Assembly (NCBI RefSeq): GCF_015207265.1
Contig: NZ_JADEXE010000031.1
Location: forward strand, 1 to 37,065
Source of the DNA: Nodosilinea sp. LEGE 07298
GTDB lineage: Bacteria; Cyanobacteriota; Cyanobacteriia; Phormidesmidales; Phormidesmidaceae
Length of the DNA stretch: 37,065 bases
Reading direction: 5' to 3'
Positions 1 through 8,401 of the stretch are shown here, in pieces; position 1 is the first letter of the stretch, and each line of letters opens with the position of its first letter. The position numbers and the translations under genes are program-made. The notes beneath the pieces are model-generated. The model made no database searches. It worked only from the letters and a program-made list of their open reading frames with translations, and was not told where the DNA came from.

Positions 1-66
1 GTCTGCAATGGGAAGACAAATCGTTTTATCGCCTGCGGTTCCACGCTTCCGTCGTTGCTTGGCCAT
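1..66 (-). CDS. 5' end of an unidentified gene, cut by the window edge
   Basis: Reading leftwards from an ATG at 66, 22 codons are open to the window edge, giving a basic N-terminus that begins MAKQRRKRGTAGDKTICLP. A strong Shine-Dalgarno AGGAGG (complement of 75-80) sits 8 nt before this ATG. A GTG directly upstream (69-67, spacing 5) is an alternative start. The strong ribosome site and open frame support a real gene. The lysine/arginine-rich start could fit a nucleic-acid-binding protein, a ribosomal-type protein or a transposase, but I do not recognise the family. Confidence 0.55.
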   Translation of the reverse strand, partial: MAKQRRKRGTAGDKTICLPIAD

Positions 67-325
67 CACGTTGGCCTCCTAAGCGCTCTACCCCTATTTT
101 ACTCGACACAAACTTGGGTGGAACTAGATTCACCCTTCCAGAAAATGAACTGGCCAGACTATTGAGACACGAGCATCGAGGCCATCGGTAAACCTTCAGA
201 ATGTATTCGGTTCAAAGTGAGCAGCTTTTATCGTTGGCGAAGCAATATATAGAAAGCCGGGAATCTACTCCCGTTTGCCCAGCAGTACCACGTTCTATCT
301 TCGAGCCTGTCAGGCTCAACGATCC

Positions 326-541
326 ATGTTATGTACGTCTTGTCGCAACAAACCCCACTGTGTGGCCGCCCAACTCGCCCAGAGCGATGCCGTAGTCGAT
401 CAGCTCCTGCGGCAGCTTAAGCGCTGTAGCCTGCGTCCCCGCCGCACCGTTTGGCAGCGAGTTAACGCCTTCTGGCGATCCCGACTTGGAAAGCTGCGCA
501 CAGCACTCCAGAGTATCCTGCGATCGGCGTTAATCCATTAG
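326..541 (+). CDS. possible small cysteine-containing hypothetical protein
   Basis: A 71-codon frame from ATG 326 (an upstream TTG at 275 is also possible) encodes a basic peptide beginning MLCTSCRNKPHC. The Cys-x2-Cys...Cys cluster is followed by an Arg/Leu-rich amphipathic stretch. No convincing Shine-Dalgarno precedes either start. A separate frame starting at ATG 201 overlaps it, so an ancestral frameshifted gene is conceivable: the first part in frame 201, the rest in this one. I do not recognise a family. It could also be a chance frame in a GC-rich gap. The stop lies immediately before the end of the convergent cupin gene. Confidence 0.3.
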   Translation: MLCTSCRNKPHCVAAQLAQSDAVVDQLLRQLKRCSLRPRRTVWQRVNAFWRSRLGKLRTALQSILRSALIH

Positions 542-913
542 CTAGTCAGCGGGGTCAAACACCGTTTCGTCTTCCTGCCGCCAGGCCGGATCAACCAGAC
601 AAATGAACACCAGCGGGCGATCGCCCGTATTGCGAAGGTACTGGCGGGCCTGGGGCGGAATGTACACCGCATCGCCGGGCTGCACTAGGTTGGTTTCGTC
701 GTCGATGTGCATCTCCCCCTGCCCGGCCAGAATGTAGTACACCTCGGAGGTGGTCAGGGCGTGAGGGGTAGACACCTGACCCACTGGCACGACCGCGTGG
801 GCCAGACTATAGCGCAGGGCAATGTCTTGTTTATCAGGATGCAGCAGTTCCCGTAGCTGAGTGCCGTCACCGGCGACAAATTCGGGGCAGTCGAGTAGTT
901 TACGAATCAGCAT
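542..913 (-). CDS. small cupin-domain protein
   Basis: A 123-residue single-domain cupin. Motif 1 is visible as PHALTTSEVYYILAGQGEM around residues 50-68 and motif 2 as GDAVYIPPQARQYLRN around 80-95. In classical cupins motif 1 carries HxH and E, and motif 2 carries a further His. Here only H51 and E57 remain: the second His is Leu53 and the motif-2 His is a Tyr near 92. The metal site is therefore altered, which suits a sensor or binding role as well as an unusual enzyme. The ATG at 913 was chosen because the residues upstream of it are not cupin-like and overlap the preceding gene. It lies 46 nt downstream of the GGDEF-EAL stop on the same strand, so co-transcription is likely. Substrate is unknown. 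Confidence 0.8.
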   Translation of the reverse strand: MLIRKLLDCPEFVAGDGTQLRELLHPDKQDIALRYSLAHAVVPVGQVSTPHALTTSEVYYILAGQGEMHIDDETNLVQPGDAVYIPPQARQYLRNTGDRPLVFICLVDPAWRQEDETVFDPAD

Positions 914-959
914 GGCAGGCAACCGTGTGGGCAGAGCCTTCTCGCCCAACCTGCCCCGA

Positions 960-2705
960 CTAAGACGCTTGGGTAACCGGGGCAGGGTCGAGCCGTTGGG
1001 CAATTTTCTCCGCCATCATAGCTTCAATGGCCGTGGGTGCCAGCGGACGCGAAAACAAATAGCCCTGGCCTAGCTCGCACCGCAGCGCCTTGAGCTGGGC
1101 GTGGTGGCGGGTGGTTTCAACCCCTTCGGCCACCACATCGAGACCGAGGTTCCAGGCCAGGCGCACCACCGACTGCAAAATTTCTAGTTTTTCAAAGTCT
1201 TGATCGGCGTTTTCAATAAACGAGCGGTCAATTTTTAAGCAGTCGAAGGGAAAGCGATGCAGGTAGCTAAGCGACGAATAACCGGTACCAAAGTCATCGA
1301 CCAGCAGCTTAATGCCCAGCGCCTTAATCTGCTCCAGGGTATCAATAATGCTGTCTGAGTGATCGATAAGCACACCTTCGGTAATTTCAATTTTGAGCCG
1401 GTTGGCCGAAAAGCCGGTTTCAGCCAAAATCTGCTGAATTCTTTCCACTAGGTTCTGCTGGGAGAACTGCTTGCTCGACATATTGACGCTGACCGTAAAG
1501 TTGGCCATGGCCGGAAACGCCAGCGTCCAGGCCTGCATCTGGCGGCAAGCCTCGGCCAGCACCCACCAGCCCAAAGGAATGATCAGCCCGGTAGCTTCGG
1601 CAATGTGGATAAATTCTCCCGGCAGCAGCAGCCCTCGGGTGGGGTGCTGCCACCGCACCAGCGCCTCAAAACCGCAGATTTCTTCGGTATTGAGCATGAC
1701 GATCGGTTGGTAATGCAGCCGCAGTTCATTACTCATCAGGGCCTGACGCAAATCTATTTCGGTGCGCAGGCGCAGGTCTTGCTGCACCCGTAGAGAGTTG
1801 TCAAACACGTGCCAGGCGTGACTGGGGTTGTCTTTAATCTGGTACATGGCGACGTCGGCGTCACGTAGCCAGTCGCTAGCGCTTTTATAGGCGGCAGGGC
1901 CTAGGGCAATACCAATGCTGGCCTCGACATACACCTCCTGCTGCTGCAGCAACAGGGGTTGAGCAATGGCCGCCTGAATCTGCTCAGCCAGGTCAATAGC
2001 GGTAGAGCTAGTGGCCATGTCTTCGAGTAGAACAGCAAACTCGTCGCCCCCTAGACGAGCGATGGTGACGTCGGGGCGTAGCTGCGATCGCAGCCGGGCC
2101 GCTATTTCGATCAGCAGATCGTCTCCAACTTGGTGGCCCAGGTTGTCGTTGATGACCTTAAAGCGATCGAGATCGATAAACAGCAGCGCCATCAACACCT
2201 GGGGCTGGTCATGGGTGCGGGCCAGGGCATGACCCAGGCGATCCATAAACAAATCTCGGTTGGGTAGCCCGGTCAGGGTATCGTGGAACGCTTGCTGGAG
2301 CAGATTGGCCTCCTGCTGCTTAGCAGCAGAAATATCTTGTAGGACAAGCAGCGCGGCAGCCTGGCCGGGGCCTGCCAACGGCCTTCCGGTTGCCGTAATC
2401 CAGTGGGTGCAGGCGGGCGCACTGGCTACCAGCAAAAGCTCCTCGTCTTGCAGGCACTGGCCGCCCAAAAGCCGGTTCAGCGGCAGATCAGCGCCAGCTA
2501 AGGCGCGGTGATGACCATCGAGCACTTGGTAGCTTGATGGCTCACCGCAGCCCCCTAGACCCGCTACTCCCCCCGGCAGCAGTGCCTGTGCGGGGGCATT
2601 GCTAAAGAGCAGTGCCCCCGCCGCGTCTACCACAATTACCGCATGGGGTAGATGGCTGAGCACAGCCAGGTACATCTCAGCATCTGGGCAGGGGGGCTGT
2701 GACAT
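960..2705 (-). CDS. PAS-GGDEF-EAL cyclic-di-GMP turnover protein
   Basis: A 581-residue cytoplasmic signalling enzyme without transmembrane segments. Residues about 10-125 form a PAS-like sensor (LSHLPHAVIVVDAAGALLFSN). The diguanylate cyclase domain follows (HDTLTGLPNRD, then GGDEF at about 219-223 with LGGDEFAVLLED). The EAL phosphodiesterase domain runs to the C-terminus (GFEALVRWQHP with EAL at about 347-349, DDFGTGYSSLSYL, KIDRSFI, AEGVET). The signature motifs of both domains are intact, so it could make or degrade c-di-GMP; which dominates cannot be told from sequence. ATG 2705 is preferred over an upstream TTG at 2738, but neither has a clear ribosome site. The cupin gene follows at 46 nt. 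Confidence 0.93.
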   Translation of the reverse strand: MSQPPCPDAEMYLAVLSHLPHAVIVVDAAGALLFSNAPAQALLPGGVAGLGGCGEPSSYQVLDGHHRALAGADLPLNRLLGGQCLQDEELLLVASAPACTHWITATGRPLAGPGQAAALLVLQDISAAKQQEANLLQQAFHDTLTGLPNRDLFMDRLGHALARTHDQPQVLMALLFIDLDRFKVINDNLGHQVGDDLLIEIAARLRSQLRPDVTIARLGGDEFAVLLEDMATSSTAIDLAEQIQAAIAQPLLLQQQEVYVEASIGIALGPAAYKSASDWLRDADVAMYQIKDNPSHAWHVFDNSLRVQQDLRLRTEIDLRQALMSNELRLHYQPIVMLNTEEICGFEALVRWQHPTRGLLLPGEFIHIAEATGLIIPLGWWVLAEACRQMQAWTLAFPAMANFTVSVNMSSKQFSQQNLVERIQQILAETGFSANRLKIEITEGVLIDHSDSIIDTLEQIKALGIKLLVDDFGTGYSSLSYLHRFPFDCLKIDRSFIENADQDFEKLEILQSVVRLAWNLGLDVVAEGVETTRHHAQLKALRCELGQGYLFSRPLAPTAIEAMMAEKIAQRLDPAPVTQAS

Positions 2706-3229
2706 AGGGTCTAAGAGGGTAATGAGGGGATGGAACAAGTCATACCGTTTACAAATATGAGTTATCTATAATATGAGTCACGAGGGGCGCGATCGCGCTT
2801 GATAGCTCTAACGTGCCCAAAATGCTGATGGAGTTGCGTCTCGAGTTGCATCTCTGGGAACGTTCTCAGGCTTACCCTAAAGAAAACGTGTGTGGGCCAC
2901 AGTCCGTGAGATGCAGTGAGCAGAGCCTGACTTTAGAAACTTAAGATAAAGTGCTGTAAAGGATATGTGAGTCGTTGAACGTTACCCGCTGTGAGCAATT
3001 CAGGGTTGCCTCTCAGGGCCTACACTAAAACTGTTACCTCAGGGTCGTGCATTAATTTACCGAGACTGACCTAGTAACCAAGGGCAACACCCTGGAGCGA
3101 CGGCAGTTCTGGCCTGATCTCAGGGAAGCCAGGCCACCAACAAGCAGCCTCCACAGCACGGCGATGGTTGCTGTGATAGGTACGGGTCTGTGATTAAATA
3201 GCCAGGCTGACGAAGGCATTTTGGGCAGC
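2706..3229. other. intergenic region between divergent genes
   Basis: About 520 bases between the divergent GGDEF-EAL and kinase genes, presumably holding promoters for both. TATAAT occurs at 2767-2772 (plus strand), and a 12-bp HIP1-centred palindrome, GCGCGATCGCGC, lies at 2787-2798. I see no convincing gene, terminator or RNA fold; the frame on the minus strand from 3414 to 3052 runs into the kinase gene and looks like a shadow. Confidence 0.5.
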
Positions 3230-5062
3230 ATGGAGCAAACACTACTAGGGGGGCGGTACCAGGTTGTCCGGCGGCTGGGGTCAGGAGGGTTCAGCCGTAC
3301 TTTTTTAGTGACCGATATACACCTGCCCAACCATCCTCGCTGCGTCATCAAGCAGCTCAAGGTGCAGGATAAAGATACTGGCACCCTCGATATGGCCCGT
3401 CGCCTCTTCGACACCGAAGCACGGGTGCTGTATCAGCTGGGCAACCATCCCCAAATTCCCTCCTTGATGGCCCACTTTGAAGAAGACCAGGAATTTTATC
3501 TAGCCCAGGAATATATAGAGGGCAGCCGCCTCAATCGTCAGGTTGAAGAGGGTAAGCCCTGGTCAGAGACTCGGGTGGTGCTGCTGCTACAGGAGGTGCT
3601 GGAGATTTTGTCTTTCGTGCATCGTCAGCAGGTCATTCACCGTGATATTAAGCCGTCTAACCTGATTCGTCGCCACCGCGACGGCAAGCTGGTGCTGATC
3701 GACTTTGGGGCGGTTAAGCAGGTGACTTCGTCGCCTTTGCTCGATGCCGAAACCGGGGCCACCAACATTACAGTAGCCATTGGCACCCACGGCTACATGC
3801 CAAACGAGCAGTATGCGGGCAAGCCTCGATTTAGTAGCGATGTGTACGCGGTTGGCATCTTGGGTATTCGGGCGCTGACGGGCATGCATCCCCAAAGGCT
3901 GGAGGAAGACCCGGTGACCAGCGAGATCGACTGGCGTCAGCACGCGCCAACGGTGTCGTCGTCGCTGGCGGCGGTACTCGACACAATGGTGCGCTACGAC
4001 TTTCGCGATCGCTACCCCACCGCCCAAGAGGCCCTGGAGGCGCTGCAAAACCTGCCTAACCCTTTGCATGGGTTAGTGGGCACCCAAATCTACCAAACCT
4101 GGATGAAAGGGGCCAATGGGCGGGGGCCAACCTTCCCTGATGACGATAGCAATACCGCTGTCGGCCCCACCGAAACCTCAGAACCCACGGCTTTTGCCGA
4201 CGACCAAGACTCAACCTCCCTTTTTCCAGTCGATTTGGCCTATAGCAATGGCAAGGGTGCAGCTTCGCAGCCCATAGCCGCCGTCGAAGCAAACGTCTCG
4301 GACTTTCAGCCCCTTCCCCACCGCCGATCGCTGGTTGTCGGCAGTGTACTGGGAGCGCTGGCTATTGGCCTGGTGCTCTGGCGCAGTGGCTTGACCATTG
4401 CCCTTGAGCTGAATGGGGGCGGGGTGGCGATTCCTTTTCAAGCAGCAGCCGTGCCAACGTTGACAACCGACTTAGGCCTGCTGCTGCCCCCCGAGGAAAA
4501 GGCCACCTTTCTAACTCGTCAGGGCGATCGCCTGTTGAATCAGGGCCGCTACCCCGATGCCCTGGCCACCTATAACGAAGCCGTAGAGATTCAGCCAGAG
4601 TATGCTGCCGCCTACCTGGGGCGGTGCAAGACGCTGATTGCCCTCAAGCGCCCCATTGAGGCCATTGCCGCCTGCGACGACGCTCTGGCCTACAGCACCT
4701 ATTACCCCGAAGCGGTGCGCAGCAAAGGCAACGCCGAAGAGCAGCAGGGTAAGCTGCTGGCGGCCCTCGCTCTGTACGAAAGCACCAACCGCCTCATGCC
4801 CGCCATGTTTGAGGCCTGGCTAGACCGGGGGCGGGTGCTGCAAAAGCTAGGGCGATCGGCGGAAGCCCTGGCAGCCGTTGACCAGGCGATCGCCCGCAAC
4901 CGCGAGTCGGCAGAAGCCTGGACCGTGCGCGGCGAGGCCACCTGGACCTTAAGACGTTACGACCAAACCATCATTGCCCTCGAAAAGGCTCTACAGCTCA
5001 ACCCCAACTACGGCCCGGCTAAAGAGCTGCGCCAGCAGGCGCGCCAGACTTTGGGACGGTAG
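3230..5062 (+). CDS. Ser/Thr protein kinase with TPR domain
   Basis: A 610-residue Hanks-type kinase. The glycine loop is LGSGGFS at 16-22, the ATP-binding Lys is K41 (VIKQL), the catalytic loop is HRDIKPSN at 137-144, and the metal-binding DFG starts at D158, so the kinase should be active. An acidic linker follows, then one hydrophobic segment at about 367-386 (LVVGSVLGALAIGLVLW), then several TPR repeats from about 430 to the end (YPDALATYNEAVEIQPEY, YDQTIIALEKALQLNPNY). The layout predicts a membrane-anchored cytoplasmic kinase with a TPR platform on the other side, a frequent cyanobacterial Spk architecture. ATG 3230 is preferred to TTG 3221 because MEQTLLGGRYQ is the usual family start. 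It stands alone, divergent from the c-di-GMP gene. Confidence 0.93.
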   Translation: MEQTLLGGRYQVVRRLGSGGFSRTFLVTDIHLPNHPRCVIKQLKVQDKDTGTLDMARRLFDTEARVLYQLGNHPQIPSLMAHFEEDQEFYLAQEYIEGSRLNRQVEEGKPWSETRVVLLLQEVLEILSFVHRQQVIHRDIKPSNLIRRHRDGKLVLIDFGAVKQVTSSPLLDAETGATNITVAIGTHGYMPNEQYAGKPRFSSDVYAVGILGIRALTGMHPQRLEEDPVTSEIDWRQHAPTVSSSLAAVLDTMVRYDFRDRYPTAQEALEALQNLPNPLHGLVGTQIYQTWMKGANGRGPTFPDDDSNTAVGPTETSEPTAFADDQDSTSLFPVDLAYSNGKGAASQPIAAVEANVSDFQPLPHRRSLVVGSVLGALAIGLVLWRSGLTIALELNGGGVAIPFQAAAVPTLTTDLGLLLPPEEKATFLTRQGDRLLNQGRYPDALATYNEAVEIQPEYAAAYLGRCKTLIALKRPIEAIAACDDALAYSTYYPEAVRSKGNAEEQQGKLLAALALYESTNRLMPAMFEAWLDRGRVLQKLGRSAEALAAVDQAIARNRESAEAWTVRGEATWTLRRYDQTIIALEKALQLNPNYGPAKELRQQARQTLGR

Positions 5063-5085
5063 GAAGTACTGGAGTGGGTGGAGCC

Positions 5086-5946
5086 TCAAGGGTCTAGCGT
5101 GGCCACGCTAATGTTGGTTTCTAAGACAGAGCTAACCCGACTGCCCTCCTGAGTGCTGCCGTAAACCGGCAGGGTTTGGCTGGGAAAGGGGCTGGCGACT
5201 AGGGCAATGTGGCGATCGCTGACCGCGAGCCCGTGGGTTGGATCAAATCCGCGCCAGCCGCCGCCGGGTACGTATACCTCGGCCCAGGCGTGCAGATCGC
5301 GATCGGCCATAGTAGGGTCGCCCTCTTCGTAGCCGCTGACAAAGCGGGCCGCCAGCCCCACCGCTCGGCAAGCTTCCATAAACAGCACCGCAAAATCGCG
5401 ACAGCTACCCAGCTTTTTGGCCCAGGTAATGCCCCCTGGCCAGGGGTGACCGGTGGCTCGGATGGTGTAGTCGCAGGTTTCGTAGATGTGAGATACCAGG
5501 GCCGTCAAAAATAACCCTACATTGCCGTCGGTGCGGTGGGCGATCGCCTGGGCCAAGTCTACGACACCCGCCGCAATGGGCTCGTGAACTGGGTTGAGGT
5601 AAGGCAGCAGGGTAGAGCGCACGGTCATTGGATAGTCTACCGGCAGGGTATTGGCCCAGGATTCGGCGAGGTAGTCAAAGGGGTTTGAGCGATAGGTTTC
5701 CACCTCAGCGGTAGTCACCAGGGTAAACTGTTCGGTCGGAGTGGGCTCAAACCAAAGCCCCACCGTAGAGTTGCCGTCCAGATCGGCGATCGCCGTCTGT
5801 TGGCTAGGTTTGGGGGTTACCTCCAAGTCAAATCTGAGGAGCTGTTGGGCACCATCGCTGCGAGGGCGCAGACGTAGAACGTGGGGGCGCAGGGTAATTG
5901 GCTGCTGATAGCGGTAGTGAGTGAGGTGATGAATTCGATAGCGCAT
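5086..5946 (-). CDS. transglutaminase-like cysteine peptidase family protein
   Basis: A 286-residue protein starting MRYRIHHLTHYRYQQP, the typical beginning of the bacterial transglutaminase-like N-terminal domain. The papain-fold catalytic triad is visible: Cys182 in KKLGSCRDFAVLF, His219 in RDLHAWAEVY and Asp235 in GFDPTHG. Family members are usually cytoplasmic proteases or amide-processing enzymes, often next to alpha-E and ATP-grasp partners. Those partners are not present here, so it is an orphan. An in-frame extension upstream to 6147 is open but AT-rich, has no family similarity that I can see and no ribosome site, so ATG 5946 is chosen. It is convergent with the kinase gene, 23 nt apart. 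Confidence 0.88.
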   Translation of the reverse strand: MRYRIHHLTHYRYQQPITLRPHVLRLRPRSDGAQQLLRFDLEVTPKPSQQTAIADLDGNSTVGLWFEPTPTEQFTLVTTAEVETYRSNPFDYLAESWANTLPVDYPMTVRSTLLPYLNPVHEPIAAGVVDLAQAIAHRTDGNVGLFLTALVSHIYETCDYTIRATGHPWPGGITWAKKLGSCRDFAVLFMEACRAVGLAARFVSGYEEGDPTMADRDLHAWAEVYVPGGGWRGFDPTHGLAVSDRHIALVASPFPSQTLPVYGSTQEGSRVSSVLETNISVATLDP

Positions 5947-6210
5947 GGAGAGCAGAAACCTGGCAAGGGACGGTGTAGTTGAGGCAATCTCATGGCGTTT
6001 TACAAACAACCAACTATTTAAAAAAGCGCAAAAAAGCCTTATTTTAGACGACCAAACTCGATTAACGGTATCAGACCCTCGATTTTGGCCCTGTAGCCAA
6101 ATTGCCAGTCGGCTCCAAAATGGGGTCTTTATTAATCGGCCCCTCACCTTGGTTCTTGATGACTGATCCCCGACAGAACAGTCTAAAAACTGTCTACTCC
6201 ATTTTCATTT

Positions 6211-6239
6211 TTTTGACAACAGGCAGCCTGTTGTCAAAA
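6211..6239. repeat. perfect 29-nt palindrome, operator-like
   Basis: TTTTGACAACAGGC (6211-6224) is followed by a single A and its exact reverse complement GCCTGTTGTCAAAA (6226-6239). A one-base centre is poorly suited to an RNA hairpin loop and better suited to a dimeric DNA-binding protein. It lies between divergent genes, about 265 nt before the transglutaminase-like start and 360 nt before the zinc-ribbon start. Confidence 0.8.
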
Positions 6240-6262
6240 CCTGTTAACGCTAAAACCTGTTA
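6236..6262 (+). repeat. two direct copies of an 11-mer, 16-nt period
   Basis: AAAACCTGTTA occurs at 6236-6246 and again at 6252-6262. The first copy begins inside the right arm of the 29-nt palindrome, so the CCTGTT core appears three times in about 35 bases. Such clusters can be protein-binding arrays; this is inference. Confidence 0.6.
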
Positions 6263-6272
6263 GCCAGGATCC

Positions 6273-6289
6273 AACCTTTCAGGTTTTTT
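6273..6289 (+). terminator. short T-tailed hairpin, weak
   Basis: AACCT (6273-6277), loop TTC, AGGTT (6281-6285), then further T residues to 6289. The 5-bp AT-rich stem is weak, and no gene obviously ends here on the plus strand, so a function as terminator is doubtful. Confidence 0.25.
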
Positions 6290-6601
6290 CTAAACCAAAC
6301 GAAGCGCTGACGCTGCTCTATCCAGTGAACCAAACAGGCTAGTAATTTCACCAGGATTGCTCTATCCAACGGCGGGGATCACCCGCCCTCACATGATCCC
6401 AAGGTTAAGCATTTATAAAATAAGCTTGCACCTCCCATAAAACAACGTAATAATAAAACCTATAGAGAACGCAGCAATTTTAACCTGCCACTTTATCAAC
6501 AGTTCTCGCAGTGAGATAAACCATTGCGAGATTCTTTTTACCTAAAACAGTTCACAGATAACATTTCTGATTTATTCATTAAAAGCTGCCGGAGTCACAA
6601 C

Positions 6602-6790
6602 ATGATTGGTCATTCTCAACAAGTTCATTGCCCAAACTGTGGGCATCTAGCCGAAAGGCACCATATTGATCCCGACCAGTTGGTGCGAACTCAGTGTGGG
6701 GCCTGCGACTATCTCATGATTACCTGTGCCCGCACCGGCAAAGTCATTGAAGCCTATGCCCCAGGATTGTTTGCCACCTCGGCCTGCTAG
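6602..6790 (+). CDS. small zinc-ribbon protein, conserved in cyanobacteria
   Basis: A 62-residue protein with a four-cysteine zinc ribbon: C10-PN-C13 near the start and C32-GA-C35 in the middle, followed by DYLMITCARTGKVIEAYAPG. Similar 60-residue proteins are widespread in cyanobacteria and have often carried the misleading label 'replication restart helicase PriA'. The protein is far too small to be a helicase and shares only Cys-x2-Cys spacing. ATG 6602 has a GGAG element 8 nt upstream (CGGAGTCACAAC before the ATG), so the in-frame TTG at 6524 is not needed. Function is unknown; a nucleic-acid or protein-binding role is a reasonable guess for a zinc ribbon. Confidence 0.85.
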   Translation: MIGHSQQVHCPNCGHLAERHHIDPDQLVRTQCGACDYLMITCARTGKVIEAYAPGLFATSAC

Positions 6791-7009
6791 CTGCTGCGCC
6801 AGAGACATGTAAGGAGTCTTGGTCTACGGCACCCTGATTACCAAGCTCAAATACCCAACTTTAGATGTCCCCGACTGGCCTTCACGGCTATGTCGGGGAC
6901 ATTTGTATTTAGGGTCTTTTGCTGTCTCTCAAAGCCTGTCTCAGCCCTGACCAAATTGGTATAGTCAAAGCCAGCGCTACAGTACGGTTTGCCCCAGGAC
7001 GGCTTAGGT

Positions 7010-8242
7010 ATGGATTTTATTCTGCGGGAATGTCGGATCCCTAGCGGTGAGTTGGTTGACATTGGGCTAGAAAATGGCCTGATCGGGGCCATTGAATCTC
7101 ACCTAAAAGCCTCGGCGATCGCAGAAATTGCCGTAGGGGGCAAACTGGTGAGCCCTCCTTTTGTGGAGTCGCACATTCACCTTGACTCGGCGCTTACCGC
7201 CGGTCAGCCCCGCTGGAACCAAAGCGGCACCCTATTTGAGGGCATTGAGATCTGGCGCGATCGCAAGCAGTCGCTCACCCTAGAGGATGTCAAAGAACGC
7301 GCGATCGCCACACTCAAGCTCCAGGCCCAGCAGGGAGTGCTGTTTGTACGCACCCACGCCGACGTCAGCGAGACTAACCTGGTAGCCCTCAAAGCCCTAC
7401 TGGAGGTGCGCGACGCGGTCAAAGACTGGATGACAGTTCAGATTGTCGCCTTTCCCCAGGACGGCCTCTACAGCAGCCCCGGCAATCTGGAGCTGATGGA
7501 AACAGCCCTCAAACTAGGGGTCGATGCGATAGGCGGCATTCCCCACTACGAAATGACCCGCGAAGACGGGGTGCAGTCGGTGCACCGCATTTTTGAGCTA
7601 GCTCAGCACTACGATCGCCTGATCGACATACATTGCGACGAAATCGACGATGACCAGTCGCGCTTTTTAGAAGTGGTCGCTGCCTGTACCGTGCGATCGG
7701 GCCTCGGATCGCGAGTCACCGCCAGCCACACGACCGCCTTTGCCAGCTACAACAACGCCTACGCCTTCAAGCTCATGGGACTGCTGGCCCGCGCTAATCT
7801 CAACTTTATCGCCAACCCGCTGATCAACATCACCCTCCAGGGCCGCACCGACACCTACCCCAAGCGACGCGGCGTCACCCGCGTCAAAGAACTCTGGCAG
7901 CAGGGCCTGAATGTCAGCCTGGGCCACGACTGTATCCAAGATCCCTGGTACAGCTTAGGCACCGGCAACATGCTCGATGTCGCCGCCATGGCCGTCCACG
8001 TTTGCCAAATGACCGGCCAAGACGAGATCGCCGCCTGCTACAACATGATCACAACCAATGGCGCTAAAACCCTTGCTGTTCAAGAGATCTATGGCCTGGA
8101 GGTAGGCAAACCCGCCAGCTTAATTGTGCTGGATGCGGATAGCCCCTACGATGCCATCCGCCGCCGCGCCGCCGTCACCCACGTCTTCTCCCACGGCAAA
8201 CTGCTAGTGCAGACAACCCCCGCAGAGGTGAAGTGGGCGTAG
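7010..8242 (+). CDS. codA: cytosine deaminase, amidohydrolase superfamily
   Basis: A 410-residue metal-dependent hydrolase that tracks E. coli CodA (about 427 aa) along its length by recalled sequence, e.g. AGQPRWNQSGTLFEGIE, HCDEIDDDQSRF and NITLQGRTDTYPKRRG. Metal and catalytic positions are visible: HIHLD at about 55-59, His208 and Glu211 in HCDE, His240 in SHTTA, Asp307 in GHDC. CodA deaminates cytosine to uracil (and isoguanine) in pyrimidine salvage. The residue after the metal-binding Asp is Cys308, where E. coli has Asp314, so substrate preference may differ. ATG 7010 is used rather than TTG 6989. No cytosine permease (codB) is adjacent. It is convergent with the SDR gene. Confidence 0.9.
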   Translation: MDFILRECRIPSGELVDIGLENGLIGAIESHLKASAIAEIAVGGKLVSPPFVESHIHLDSALTAGQPRWNQSGTLFEGIEIWRDRKQSLTLEDVKERAIATLKLQAQQGVLFVRTHADVSETNLVALKALLEVRDAVKDWMTVQIVAFPQDGLYSSPGNLELMETALKLGVDAIGGIPHYEMTREDGVQSVHRIFELAQHYDRLIDIHCDEIDDDQSRFLEVVAACTVRSGLGSRVTASHTTAFASYNNAYAFKLMGLLARANLNFIANPLINITLQGRTDTYPKRRGVTRVKELWQQGLNVSLGHDCIQDPWYSLGTGNMLDVAAMAVHVCQMTGQDEIAACYNMITTNGAKTLAVQEIYGLEVGKPASLIVLDADSPYDAIRRRAAVTHVFSHGKLLVQTTPAEVKWA

Positions 8243-8379
8243 GGGATGGATGGGTGGACGGGTGGAGGAGAAAGGGAAGGGTGAAGACGGTAAGGAGATT
8301 AGGAAGGTGAGTGTTGCCTACAGGCTCCTTTGCAAAACAGAAGTTTAAATTGATGATTAATCCCTCCTTTCCGTGAGGT

Positions 8380-8401
8380 CAAGGACGACGGAACGTCCTT
8401 G
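8380..8401. repeat. 8-bp perfect stem-loop
   Basis: CAAGGACG (8380-8387), loop ACGGAA, CGTCCTTG (8394-8401). There is no T-run, so it is not a classic intrinsic terminator; it could protect mRNA ends of codA or be a repeat remnant. Confidence 0.5.

Larger units (their letters stand above)
5947..6601. other. AT-rich intergenic region with palindrome and repeats
   Basis: About 650 bases without a supportable gene, clearly more AT-rich than its neighbours. It holds a perfect 29-nt palindrome, a 16-nt-period direct repeat and a small T-tailed hairpin, each listed separately, and presumably the promoters of the divergent transglutaminase-like and zinc-ribbon genes. No tRNA-like or riboswitch-like fold was recognised. 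Confidence 0.6.

Noticed and set aside
5947-6147. 67-codon N-terminal extension of the transglutaminase-like protein
   Set aside because: AT-rich and non-homologous; MRYRIHHLTHYRY is the family's normal start.
6847-7092. 81-codon minus-strand frame overlapping the start of codA
   Set aside because: Overlaps the codA start and does not look protein-like.
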